Shown one piece after another: positions 1 through 12,200 of a stretch of DNA of 64,000 bases. Source of the stretch: Lingula anatina (lineage: Eukaryota > Brachiopoda > Lingulata > Lingulida > Lingulidae); contig NW_019773892.1 of assembly GCF_001039355.2 (NCBI RefSeq), positions 162,676 to 226,675 on the forward strand, in the 5' to 3' direction. The notes under the pieces are model-generated. The model worked only from the letters and a program-made list of their open reading frames with translations. It ran no database searches and was not told the DNA's origin. The position numbers and the translations under genes were made by a program. Each line of letters starts with the position of its first letter. Within the stretch, counting starts at the first letter, position 1.

Positions 1-72
<72 letters not shown>
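1..72. repeat. (AT)n microsatellite at window edge
   Basis: Uninterrupted AT dinucleotides from base 1. Such tracts recur in introns and flanks of the receptor copies. Confidence 0.95.
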
Positions 73-76
<4 letters not shown>

Positions 77-299
77 ATCATTTAAAATATTTGTCAACAA
101 CGATATATAATCTAATAGTAAAATACTTGATATTCACTAATTAATACTATGATCTAATTCAGGGGAACATATTGACATTAACCCTGTCCATACAGTGTGG
201 AGTCGTTTATAAATGGCCCCAGACACATATTTGTAGTGCTTCAAAGGAATTTAACTGCGTGAGGGGCACTATGTTGTCATTTGTAATAGCTTAAAGTAA

Positions 300-1340
300 A
301 ATGCTGCATTTTATATATTCTATACGCACAGGAGTTGATTATCGCTGTTTGCTTCCAACAGACTTAAATATTAAATCCTTTTTTCTCATATCCATGAAGC
401 CTGAAATAAATAATGATGTCAGTTACATAAAGATTTGAAAAAAGTTAAATTATAGTTTAAAATGCTTGGTTGGCATCTAATTTTCTATAATTAACAAAAT
501 AATGTGCGTCTCATCTAGAATAGCAGGGTATTTGGAAATGAGACTTTGTAACCGTATCGATAATTTGTATTGCTTATATCTATTGGGAATATGTAATAGT
601 GAATTTTTTGCCAAATCTACAGGAAGGCGGACAAAGAAAAATATGTCTTTATATAACTCTATTGTTTTTGCAAGTAATATCGAATTCTGTTTTGAGTAGT
701 ACGCACATCGTGTGTCTTTAAGCCTGTTTCATGTTATAACCTTGTATAAAACCATAAAACCGCTTGAATAAAAGTTATATATTTCACTATTTCAAATAAC
801 CAGTTGTGTCCCATTTTATTACCACGACCAATACATATTTTCATTCATTTCCTAGCAACATACCCAAATGAACTGACAGTGTAAGGAGCCTCTAAAAGAT
901 GATAAGGATTTGCTCAGGGGGCGTACGTAAAGGACATTAACAGGAGAGGATTTTTCTTAAGATATTACGCAATTCATCATAATTGGCTAAGTTAAAGTAG
1001 GACAAGTTTCCTACCCCCAAATAACTTTCTAATACAGGTCCGGAGCCAGAAATTTTAAAAGGGGATGCATTTTCTGAAAAAATGACTTTTAAACACGGAT
1101 GTAGAATTATAATAGAATTTCTTATTTTAAAAAGAGAAAACCATTGAGGAAATCACGTGACCTACTGACCTACGTGACCTACTGAACCTGCTGCCCCCCC
1201 GTTCCTCCATTGCTGTTACACACTAGATGCGACCCAGCCTCAACTATTGCTGGTCACCCACTCATGGAGATCCAAAAGCACATCCGTTCCTTTGATTGGT
1301 ATTTTTTGTAATATAGTGTGTTCTTAAAAACTCAAGGGCC
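300..1340. repeat. Dispersed repeat R, copy 1
   Basis: Shares long stretches with 16300-17665, about 41080-42700 and 63600-64000 (for example around TCTAGAATAGCAGGG and GGAGCCAGAAATT). It lies in what should be intron 1 of receptor copy 1; both flanks (100-300, 1380-1816) match intron 1 of copy 2, so it is an insertion. No coding frame recognised. Confidence 0.6.
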
Positions 1341-1816
1341 CCGGAATAACCTGCTAAAGTGGGGGATGGCAGGGGTGGTGGACAAGCTGTGTTGGATCAC
1401 TTTATTAGGTACCATTTAGTTAAAATTAATCAAATACAACCGAGACAAACCCAAGGCATTAAAATGTTATAACCAAGACCAACTAAATTGTAAAGTTTAA
1501 GCGTTTTGGACTTTAAGGACCACTTAGCACCAGGGCAAAACCAACAAAATGTTTTCTGCCTACTCCGACAGCACCTAGGCATCATAGGGATCCCATATAA
1601 TAATTGTCACAAGAAGAGACATAATAAGCTCGAAGCAAACTAAACAAAAAGGTAACTTGAGTAGTAATGGTGCAGCTACCCTGAACATGTAAGTAGTAGT
1701 AGTAGTAGTGGTGCAGCTAAGTGTTTTCTCAGTAAACACTTTTTCCAGTTCACGATAAACTCTGGGTGGCAAAGACAAAATCAATGCTATCATCACATGC
1801 CATTCTCATTTTGTAG

Positions 1817-1975
1817 CCGATGGAGACATTCGCCTGAGAGATGGAAACACACAATACCAAGGTCGCGTGGAGATATACCATAATGGAGAGTGGCGGAGAG
1901 TGTGTGATGAAGGGTGGGGAATTAACGACGCCAAAGTTGCGTGTAGGCAGCTCGGCTTTGAAGGCGCACACACTG
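1817..1975 (+). CDS. Copy 1 exon A1: SRCR domain A, N-terminal half
   Basis: Acceptor TTGTAG at 1811-1816, donor GTAAAT at 1976. Phase 1-1, 53 codons. Reads [10 protein letters not shown], then [11 protein letters not shown], then first Cys in RRVCDEGW and second Cys in VACRQLGF, the standard start of an SRCR domain. Confidence 0.88.
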
Positions 1976-4874
1976 GTAAATATATAACTTATACGGAGTT
2001 TAGGTCGTATTATACACTGGAGTCTCCGAATGCATTCAGATTCAGAGACTTCAACGCTTCTTGTTTCAACGTACTAGTATTATCATCAGGTTTTCTGTAT
2101 TCTCCTCAATGCTAGGAAAAGGCATGTTAATCTAATTGAATTTATAAGGGTCAGCATGGAGTCTCTGCGTTGTATGTGGATACGATTGTGAACAGACCCT
2201 ATATATATATATATAAGTAAGATTTGCAATTTTATGAGCTCTTTTATTTTTCAACAGCATATATCAACTATAACCCCAGAGGCCCTGGATCCTTTTGGTT
2301 GTCCAACCTCAATTGCGCTGGAACTGAGGGGCGCTTGTCCAGTTGTACTTCCCGAGGGTGGGGCACCATCAGCTCTTACTGCGCAGTCGGAGACAACGAC
2401 GATGCTGGGGTCGTCTGCAAATCACGTACGTAAATGCCAACGTATGTTTGACATTTTGACAAAAATTGTTAAGATTGTGAGAGAAAAAAAACTTTAGTAC
2501 TTATTTTCCCGATCAAACTTATTCAAAGAGGTGAACTGTCGTTATAGTAATGCACAGTTCCAGCGGGCAAATTATGTTGTTTTAACGTTGAAACAACGTT
2601 GAAACATAACGTTGATAACATGTTGGATAAACATTGGATTTGTCAACGTCAGATAACAACTGTGTATCAACCCCAGTTGTTAGATAACATTCTTGCATAA
2701 AAAAGAACATTAAAATGACCTGAAATGTTTTATTTTTGGTACAAAACACAGGTACACCATCATAACGTACACTGTAAAAACATCCAAGTGCCTGTTTTTT
2801 TCTGATTCTTTCAATGCATTTAGCTCCAAAGAATGTATGGCACCTACGCATGGTACACCTTTTAGCCTGGATGTGTTTTGCAGTAGGACGTGTTTGATGG
2901 TTTAAAGCAATAATAACTTCCGCAAGAAATACAAATTAAACAACGCCTGGAAATATATTCTATTGCATTTCCCACTAAAACGACTGTTATTGTAGTAAAA
3001 CTAAAATCTGTTCTTGTCACTTGGGCTTTCGATGCCTTTCTTCACGGTCGACAAGTGCATCCGTTGCCAATGACGTTTAGGTGTCACGCGGATTCTCGCG
3101 TTCATTCGAGACCAAAAGAACATGGCGGGAAACCCTCAGACGTAAGTTGCGAGTTTTTGCACAGTGCGTCGGATAACGAAAAGCCCAGAATTGCACACAT
3201 TGTAGATATAAATGCATTTTGAGCAATAAGAGATTTTAACAAAAAACCGTACGTTAAGGAAAAAAAAACCTGGATTATGTTTGAATGCAGGAATGGGGTC
3301 GTTGACCATTGGTAAGTACGGGAAAATTGCCGTTTTTTCCAGGAAAATCGTATTTTTGGCCAAAACGAAGAGTTATTATGACATAAAAAAAATATATATA
3401 GGCTATATATGTATGGCCTTTAAGTTAGGATTTCCAAGGTTTATATATACAGGTTAAGAAAATTCAATAGTTCACTAAAGACACAAAACAGCTGTCACTT
3501 TTACTTTAAAACACTTTCTTAAGAATTTTGATAAAGTTAGTTACAGTATTGATAAACAAAGTATCACGTTTTCAATAATTATTATTTTAAATTACAATCC
3601 ATGTCTTGCATCACGACGACCACACAACAACGTTGAGTCAATGATCAAAATACAACGCTGAGTCAACGTCACATTATATAAATTAAAACATTTAATAAAA
3701 CTAGAAAGGGTGCAGCGAACTGCCACAAGACATATTCTGGGTAACAAAATAAATTATAAAGACAGACTGGTTACTTTAAACTTGCTGCCTTTAGCTTAAA
3801 GAAGAGAAATTTTAGACGTTACCTTCCTGCATGGTCGTTTTATTGGCAGAGCTGACCTTGATCATACGAAGTATTTGTATTTTACGGAAAGAAGGGGAGA
3901 TCATTTTATCACCCACAGTGCCAGCTTTTGTAGAACCGAGACGTCTTTTTTTTTAATCGCGTCGTTCCCATCTGGAACGCCCTTCCTATGTGCATACGTT
4001 CAGGGGTTGGCAGATCAATGTTTAGACGATCCGTCAGATAGCACTATAGTACTCTTCTGGTGAAGCGCTTTGACCCCGAGAACGTTTGCACTTGGGTGGG
4101 TCGTTGCAGATGTTCACATTGTCGTTTTTAGTACTAAAGTAGAGTTTTATATATTTTTTTTTTTTATTATGTGTATATCATTGGGGGTGTCCATTCATGG
4201 GTCATTGACCCTTTAGGCAAATTAGGTACAATCTTATTTTTGCATTTAAAAGTGATGTCGAACTATTAGTTGTAACTTGTTTTATTATGCTCCTTTAAAA
4301 TTCTTGTATATAATTTACCCAATAAAGTCATTCAAATAAAAAAAATGACGGTGTTTTGACGTGGCTGGATCAATGTTGATTTACGTTGAATTTAGGTAGA
4401 TCAACGGCAATTCAACGTATCGACCTGTTTTCAACGTTGATCCAACGTAGCTATGCCTGCTGGGAGTAGCTCTCCTCCTTTACATTGTAGCTGGCGATGG
4501 TGCTGTTCGCCTGGTGAACACAAGTAGCCCCTACGAAGGCCGTGTTGAGGTGTACTATGCCGGGGAGTGGGGACGTGTGTGTGAATACAACTGGGGCTTA
4601 AACGATGCCAAGGTGGTTTGTAAGCAACTTGGATTGGCTGGGGCTCATACGTCTTTTAGGGACTGGAATCCGAGAGGCACCGGTTAGTTATATACATTAT
4701 GTTCTCGGTTATGTCGACATTTGTGCTCGTTTAATAATATGCATATGCATCATTGTTTGATTATTTCTGTGGAAAGTGTGGATGAATGTAATTATTTTCA
4801 GGTTCCAGTTCAGATAAAAGCAAATAATTTTAAAATAACATGCTACACGTTACAAAAACCTTATTTTTTTCCAG

Positions 4875-4914
<40 letters not shown>

Positions 4915-7900
4915 GGGTAGTTTGGTTTACATTCTTTTCTGACTCAGGTAAATACTGGCTGTTTAATGTCAACTGTGCAGGAACAGAGTCCAATATAACC
5001 CAATGCACCCACGGTGTAGTTGGCGTCTATAACAGTAATTGCAGACAAAGTTACTACGACGACGCCGGGGTAATATGCTATGGAGGTGAGTGATGAATAT
5101 TTATGAATGTATATTCCCAATTGGGTCTGTTTCTCTGCATTATGTATACATACCAAAACACTCTGTGGGTCACTGATTATATCATCACTTCCACCTGCGT
5201 CTCAGATAACATTAAATCAGCACAAAAAACTTATTCAGCAAAGGTGATTGTATGGTGTCTTAAATTTTCTGTGATATTTATTTGACCTTATTTCAAAAAT
5301 AAGATCGATTCTCTTTTGAGTTGATATCTTGGATAGAGCAGTCCTTTTTTTTATTCAAACTTCCAAGATGATTCTTCAAAACCTGCGAAATCGTAAATTA
5401 GGGGAGGCAAAATTAAAACATCTACATGTACAAAGAAAGTTTCTCGCAGTCGTATGTTTGTTTGTCTCTAAAACGTATATTGCACAAGCACATTGGTCAG
5501 AAGTCGGATAACACCACTTGTGAGTTAAAGAAAGTCGTCCAAACTTGATATGATCATCCCACGCACAATGATACAGTTTAAAGAACAAATATTGTATGAA
5601 ACGTTTGCTTTGAGTGGGGTTTTGTTAATGTTTTCAGACGGTGACGGTGCATTGCGTCTTATTAACACATCAAATGCGTACGAAGGTCGCTTGGAGATCT
5701 TCTATTCCGGGAGATGGGGGAGGGTCTGTGACTACGGCTGGGACCTGACTAGCGCTGACGTGGCGTGTAAACAGCTTGGGTTCACCGGGGCCCACACACA
5801 CGTATTTAATAAGACACCGCGGGGGACAGGTGAGTATTCAGATTTTATATCTTCCCTGAAAATTAAATTATAATATTTCGATATCGATATATTTAATTGT
5901 TTAAAACCGTGATTTAATAACAATAGGTATTGTCATAAAAAATAACGTATATTAATAAATGCTAAAATATATATATTAATATTATAGTAACATAAAAATC
6001 AAATTAAAACAAATTTGATATGTACCAGTTCACATTGGTATATTATAACCTTAAATCTTTTGACTATGACCTAGCGATCATATTTCAACAATTCTTTGTT
6101 AATTTTACTTGTATCAAAATGATTTTTCAAATATGGGCCGGTATCAGTGCTTGTTTTATATTGTCATGTTGTTAATTTACGAAGTTGTTGAGAGTTCAAA
6201 GCATGCAGAGATGTTGATCAATTAAGCTGTTATTTAGAAAACAAACTGTGAAGGCAGTCGTATTCGGCGTTTTCTTTGTTAATGGCGAATGAAAAACAAC
6301 AAATGGATTACAGGGATGTAACAGGTTTTTTTTTTTTTTTTTTTTTTTCGAGGGGCATTGGCTATCGGAGATAAGAAATATAACACATCAATTGTTGACT
6401 GTTGCTTTTGGTTAATATGTTGTTTTGAAGATTGAAGCCAAATTAAGTATTTGTGTGCATTATACTTTTAAACAACAGGTCTATTCTGGATACAGAATTT
6501 GAATTGCCATGGAGGAGAGGCACGCTTGGCAGATTGCTCCCATGGCGGCGTTGGCGTAGTCAGCTCATCTTCATGTTCCCAGTCTTCGTCAGATGACGCC
6601 GGCGTTCTGTGTAAAGGGCGTGAGTAGATTTCACAGTTGGACCGACTCTCCCGTCCTGCTCGTCACACAATCATTTTCAAAATCCTTAAACAATCCTAAA
6701 ATATCAAAACAGTTTTAAATGTGGAAAATCGCCCAGAATTTAAAAGGGGGGGATACATTTTTGCATATAAAATGGTCAAAAAGGACCGGCGTGACAGGAA
6801 TGGTAGTCCGATAGCCGTTCCCCATTATTACAGTTAGGTAAAGGTGACATTTGTCTCATTTACTAAAACTAGAACTCCGACTATCCCTACTGTACTAACC
6901 ATATGAGACCCCGGACGTTCATTCCAAAGACTACTATTCCTGTTACAGGACAATACTTCGTGTTGTTTTTACTTATTGTTTCTGTTTATTTGCTCTGTAT
7001 TCCNTTTTTTTTTTTTTTTTTTTTTTCGAGGGGCATTGGCTATCGGAGATAAGAAATATAACACATCAATTGTTGACTGTTGCTTTTGGTTAATATGTTG
7101 TTTTGAAGATTGAAGCCAAATTAAGTATTTGTGTGCATTATACTTTTAAACAACAGGTCTATTCTGGATACAGAATTTGAATTGCCATGGAGGAGAGGCA
7201 CGCTTGGCAGATTGCTCCCATGGCGGCGTTGGCGTAGTCAGCTCATCTTCATGTTCCCAGTCTTCGTCAGATGACGCCGGCGTTCTGTGTAAAGGGCGTG
7301 AGTAGATTTCACAGTTGGACCGACTCTCCCGTCCTGCTCGTCACACAATCATTTTCAAAATCCTTAAACAATCCTAAAATATCAAAACAGTTTTAAATGT
7401 GGAAAATCGCCCAGAATTTAAAAGGGGGGGATACATTTTTGCATATAAAATGGTCAAAAAGGACCGGCGTGACAGGAATGGTAGTCCGATAGCCGTTCCC
7501 CATTATTACAGTTAGGTAAAGGTGACATTTGTCTCATTTACTAAAACTAGAACTCCGACTATCCCTACTGTACTAACCATATGAGACCCCGGACGTTCAT
7601 TCCAAAGACTACTATTCCTGTTACAGGACAATACTTCGTGTTGTTTTTACTTATTGTTTCTGTTTATTTGCTCTGTATTCCCAATAGCCAACGACGGAGA
7701 AATCAGATTGATCGGCCCCTCCCAATATTTTGGTCGAGTTGAGATATTCTACGCAGGAGGCTGGGGAAGAGTGTGCAAATACGTTTGGTCAATGAATGAC
7801 GCCAAAGTAGCCTGTAGACAGCTTGGCTTCAGCGGGGCGCTGAATTACTGGACAAACTGGACACCTCGAGGGACTTCGAGGGTGGTTCTAGGTACTGTTC

Positions 7901-9174
7901 GTCCGTATGCGTGTTAGTCCGTATATATGTTCGTCCTTATGTATGTGTTTGTGTTTCATTATGCCAATGTGCCTTTATGACTGTCGTCTGCCTATCCGGG
8001 TGCCTGTGTGTTAGAGTGCCTCTGCACCTGTCTGTCTGTGTTTATATCTGTTTGTATGTCTGTCTGTCTGTCTGCCTCTCCAGCTGGATATGAGTTTGTT
8101 TCTCTGCCTTTCCTCTGGAGAGGACCTAATTAAAACAGACTCTCAATGCTTTATTTTTGTTCGGATGAGTAATACTTCAAAGTTTGTTACTCATATTTTG
8201 TTAGTTTTGTATTTAAGTTGTTCAAGTTTCTGAAATACAGCCTCCAAAATTGTTGTATTGTTAGAAACGGATAATATGCAAAATATTATCATATTGGAAA
8301 AAAGAATGGCATGTTGCCAATTTATTGTGTTTTGTGAAATCTATTATACCCGACCAAAAAAATTCATAAGCATCTTTATTTTGAACAACTATAGACATTT
8401 GAACTAAGGTAAAAAAAAAAGTTTAGCCAAATATTGGTGGATAATGGGACTACCATTCCTTACTTTTTTAATTTTTTGCAAGAAAAGGAATTATGTGGGA
8501 CTTTCAGCGACATTTATTATTGCAGGGAAAAGTTCATCTCACAATGGAATGGAATGACAATTATTAAACTTTAAACAAGGTCGTTCCTTGCTCAAACTTT
8601 GTCACTCCATTAGCATTTTTTTCTTTTTGGTAATTAAATTTGACCCTACATTTATAAATGTCATTGTAATTTCCACATGTTTTCTTTCCTTGCAAAATTT
8701 CAAAACGAGGGCATCGCTTGTGCATAATCCATTTATATTGGATTAAAATGCTTACCTTATCACACATGCTATTGATTATTGATTATTATTATTATTATTA
8801 TTTTATTCAAAATAGCAATGTTTCCGAATTTTCTTGGTCGAGTGCATTATTTCAAGTAATATCATATTTTGATAAGATATGGATTTGCATTTAAATGTCA
8901 AATAACATTTTTTATTTCAATTTGGTGTTTTGGAATGTTCTTATGATTGTTATCATGCCGAATAATGATTAATGTAAGTAGCCCTTATAGACAAGTATAG
9001 CGTGCATTTTAGATATAAATTACAATTAAAATTTTCAGACCAATTAAACTGTGCCGGTACAGAAAGTCGACTGGATGCTTGCACTCATGGATGGATTGGA
9101 TATCCAAGTGAATCGTCTTGCTCGGCAACCTCTGCCGTGGACGCCGGAGTCGCATGTGAAGCGCGTGAGTATAA

Positions 9175-9235
<61 letters not shown>

Positions 9236-12200
9236 TGTCAAAATGTTTCCATTTTGATAAAGTGCCATTCCCTATTGATGACCCCAAGAATAATAATAGA
9301 ATGGGCATCAAGGACTTTTTTCATATGTTGAACAGTTAGTTCAATTAGAAATTTCAGTGTTCAGGTAGTCACATTGATTCAGCACGAAGTAGCTTTGGTA
9401 GAGCACACCGAGATGTGCCTGCATTTTTTGGTATACACAAGGGAAAAAATCACACCGCACAATCTTCCCATGTCTGTAAGACATATCTATTAAATTAATG
9501 TTTAGTATTTCTGTTAATAGTAAGTGGTACTTTTTTAATGGATACATTACATGGCACACTACATGAGCGTTTGTTGAATTCAGAAATACTTTTTCTATGA
9601 AAGATAGGTATTCCGGTTTGTTACATTTACATTTCTAGCTGGCGATGGTCAACTTCGTCTGGTGGACGGTAACGGCTACAACAGCGGCCGTGTGGAGATC
9701 AAGTTTGCCGGAGTATGGAAGCGCATTTGTGACTGGGGATGGGGAAGCAACGACGCCGCAGTTGTCTGCCGACAGTTGGGATATAGCGGATATGTTAGAT
9801 CCGCTGCAGGTAAGGCAGGATATCACCCTTTTTCTCTTTAATTCTATGTTTTCTACCAATTCTGATTTGATTTTGCATATTATTCAGTGAACAAATTTCC
9901 ATAATTCAGATTCACCTTGCCCTTCTGATATTTCAGAATGTTATATCGACATCAGACTAATCCACTGTTCAAATTTAGAAAAATAAGTACTTTGCGGGAT
10001 ATTTAGACATAAAGAATAGGCACTTGTGATATTTTCAAACTCCGATAGTATACTTGAAGCGACATTGACGTTGATGAAACACTTTGCCTACATGCACGTT
10101 CTTTTAAGGCAATTTATAACTTCACGAGGCTGCAACGTCAACATAGATTAGTGTGCTTATAGCTTGAATTCAGGCGACATCGGGCCTAAACTTCAAACAT
10201 TGCGCCTTACAAGAAGGAACGTGTTCTTGGTTTCTTTTGAATATATAATAGCGTTTTATAGTCTCTAACATTTTGTTTTGGATATTCAGGTTGGAACCCC
10301 AGGGGAAGTGGGTCTTATTGGCTGCAAAGAGTTGGCTGTATGGGAACAGAGAGCAACCTTACAGACTGCACTCACGGTGGAGTTGGGGCATATACCTCTT
10401 CATACTGTGGCTTAGATAGATATGATGACGCTGGCGTCTACTGCCAGGGATACCTACGTAAGTATACGTATTCTGTTTGTCAGTCGGTCGGTCTGATTCT
10501 AACTGCCTCTCAGCCCTTTTTGAGATTGGCCTGTCTGTGAGCCAGGCGAGCTGTGCACCATTGTCTCCTTTCTGTAACTTCTTTTATTCTCATTGCAAGG
10601 TTTTTGGGCTATCAAGACAGTGGTATAAGTACGTTATACCCCCGTCACACTAGAGGCGGAATGAGCAAGAATGCCGTCGGAAAGACAATACTTTGTGCGC
10701 TCCTGGATATTCGAAGAGCATTCTAAAAATTCCGAGTGCATTCTAAATATTTTTACCCATTCTTGTGGCATTCCGAATGTTTTTGTCATGTCAAAACTTC
10801 CGAAGTGCATTCCAAGTGGAAATTTATCGAATGACATTTGAACAGTATTCTAACTGCACTATGACTGCATTCTAAATATTCTCACGGCATTCCGACAGCA
10901 TTCGAAACATTCTGATAACATTAGAGGAATATTCGAACTGACAAGTTACTTAAAGCCCCCGTCAAACTTAATCGAAATCAGTAGGAATCAAGCCAGAATT
11001 ACTAAATTTAAAAATTCGTGCCATATTCGAGAGCATTTTTAGATTGCTTTTAGAATGCTATTCGAATATCCTGGAATGCACAAATAATTGTATTTCCGAA
11101 GACATTCTTAATCATTCCGCCTCCAGTGTGACGGGCATTTTATACTCCGTCAGAATGTTTCGAATGTGCCTCGGATGAGCTGAAATACTAATTTTGCCAG
11201 CAATCGAACCACACTAGTGCGCCGTTCAAAGTATATTCTAAATATTCTTACTGCCTTCTTACAGCATTATAAATATTCCTAGTTTTCCAACTACATTCGA
11301 ACTGCTTTTGGGAGCAACACAGTCGAAAATGCACTCATCATTCCAGGCGAATTCAAGCGCATTCTGAGTATTGCAACGGTACTCTTACGGTAATTAAGAT
11401 CGATTTGAAAATTTCCCCCCGAATGTGGTTCGAACTTCGTTCGGGCTCATTCTGCTTCATTCCTGCTGATTCCGAATAAGTGTGACGGGGGTATTTGTGA
11501 CTGGGAATGGGGAAGCAACGACGCCGCAGTTGTCTGCCGACAGTTGGGATATAGCGGATATGTTAGATATAATAGGTCGATAATTCTAGTATTTTGTCCC
11601 TTTTGAACAAAGCACATGTACGTTTAAAATGAAATGCACATCGAGTAAAAACATGCAGTATAATGGCTTTCTTCGTCCCAAATAAGCCAATAGAAAGCAA
11701 CAAAGTTGCGGAGGTAATTTATGCCCCGATTCAGTGAACCTTTGATGGCCCATTAATAGAGACGAATATTTAGTGTCAGCCGTACAATTTCAATGTCTAA
11801 ATTGTTATGAGAAATGTGCATAATATCTCATTATAATGTATTTCAAAACTGTTCTGAAAACTTGTAATCAAAAATTAATAATTGATATTTGATGTGTATT
11901 TTCTCACCAGCGGGTGTTACTCCCCCAAATACAACCACCACCACTCCGAACACACAGACCACAAGAACCACCGTTGCAGTAAGTTGTACTTATTACTTTC
12001 ATAGTTTGCATCATTTTAAATCAGAATACAAGTACAAATTACTGTTTTTCTTTTTATCAAGAGCTTGTAAAATATGTGGGTATTACCTCCAATATTTCTG
12101 TGACTGTCAGTCACCATCATCAGGGAGTAAATGACTAGGGTCATTTCACCTGGAATGAAAATCCAGGTCAATTGCCCCTATAATCACTGGCCTTGTGGGG

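Larger units (their letters stand above)
2560..4463. mobile_element. 1.9 kb DNA transposon with CCAGC(G/A)GGCA termini
   Basis: Ends are inverted: CCAGCGGGCA at 2560 and TGCCTGCTGG at 4454-4463. Both subterminal regions carry repeated AACGTTGA motifs. It lies in the A2-B1 intron of copy 1 and is absent from the same intron in copy 2 (160 bases). No transposase recognised, so probably non-autonomous. It contains a non-LTR fragment. Confidence 0.65.
6327..7681. repeat. Exact 677-bp direct duplication joined by one N
   Basis: 6327-7003 and 7005-7681 are identical by eye, starting in poly-T and ending at TGCTCTGTATTCC. The single N at 7004 is the junction. It contains exon C2 and the start of the C2-D1 intron. 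Most likely an unmerged contig overlap. Confidence 0.85.

Noticed and set aside
9002-9331. Tyr-Ile repeat protein
   Set aside because: Translation of an (AT)n microsatellite joined to exon D2. The same applies to frames at 20281, 22785, 54334 and 61015.
10634-10837. 67-codon - strand frame and its + strand twin at 13577
   Set aside because: Lies within the ACCCCCGTCACACT element and reflects its GCATTC-type internal repeats; no protein family features.
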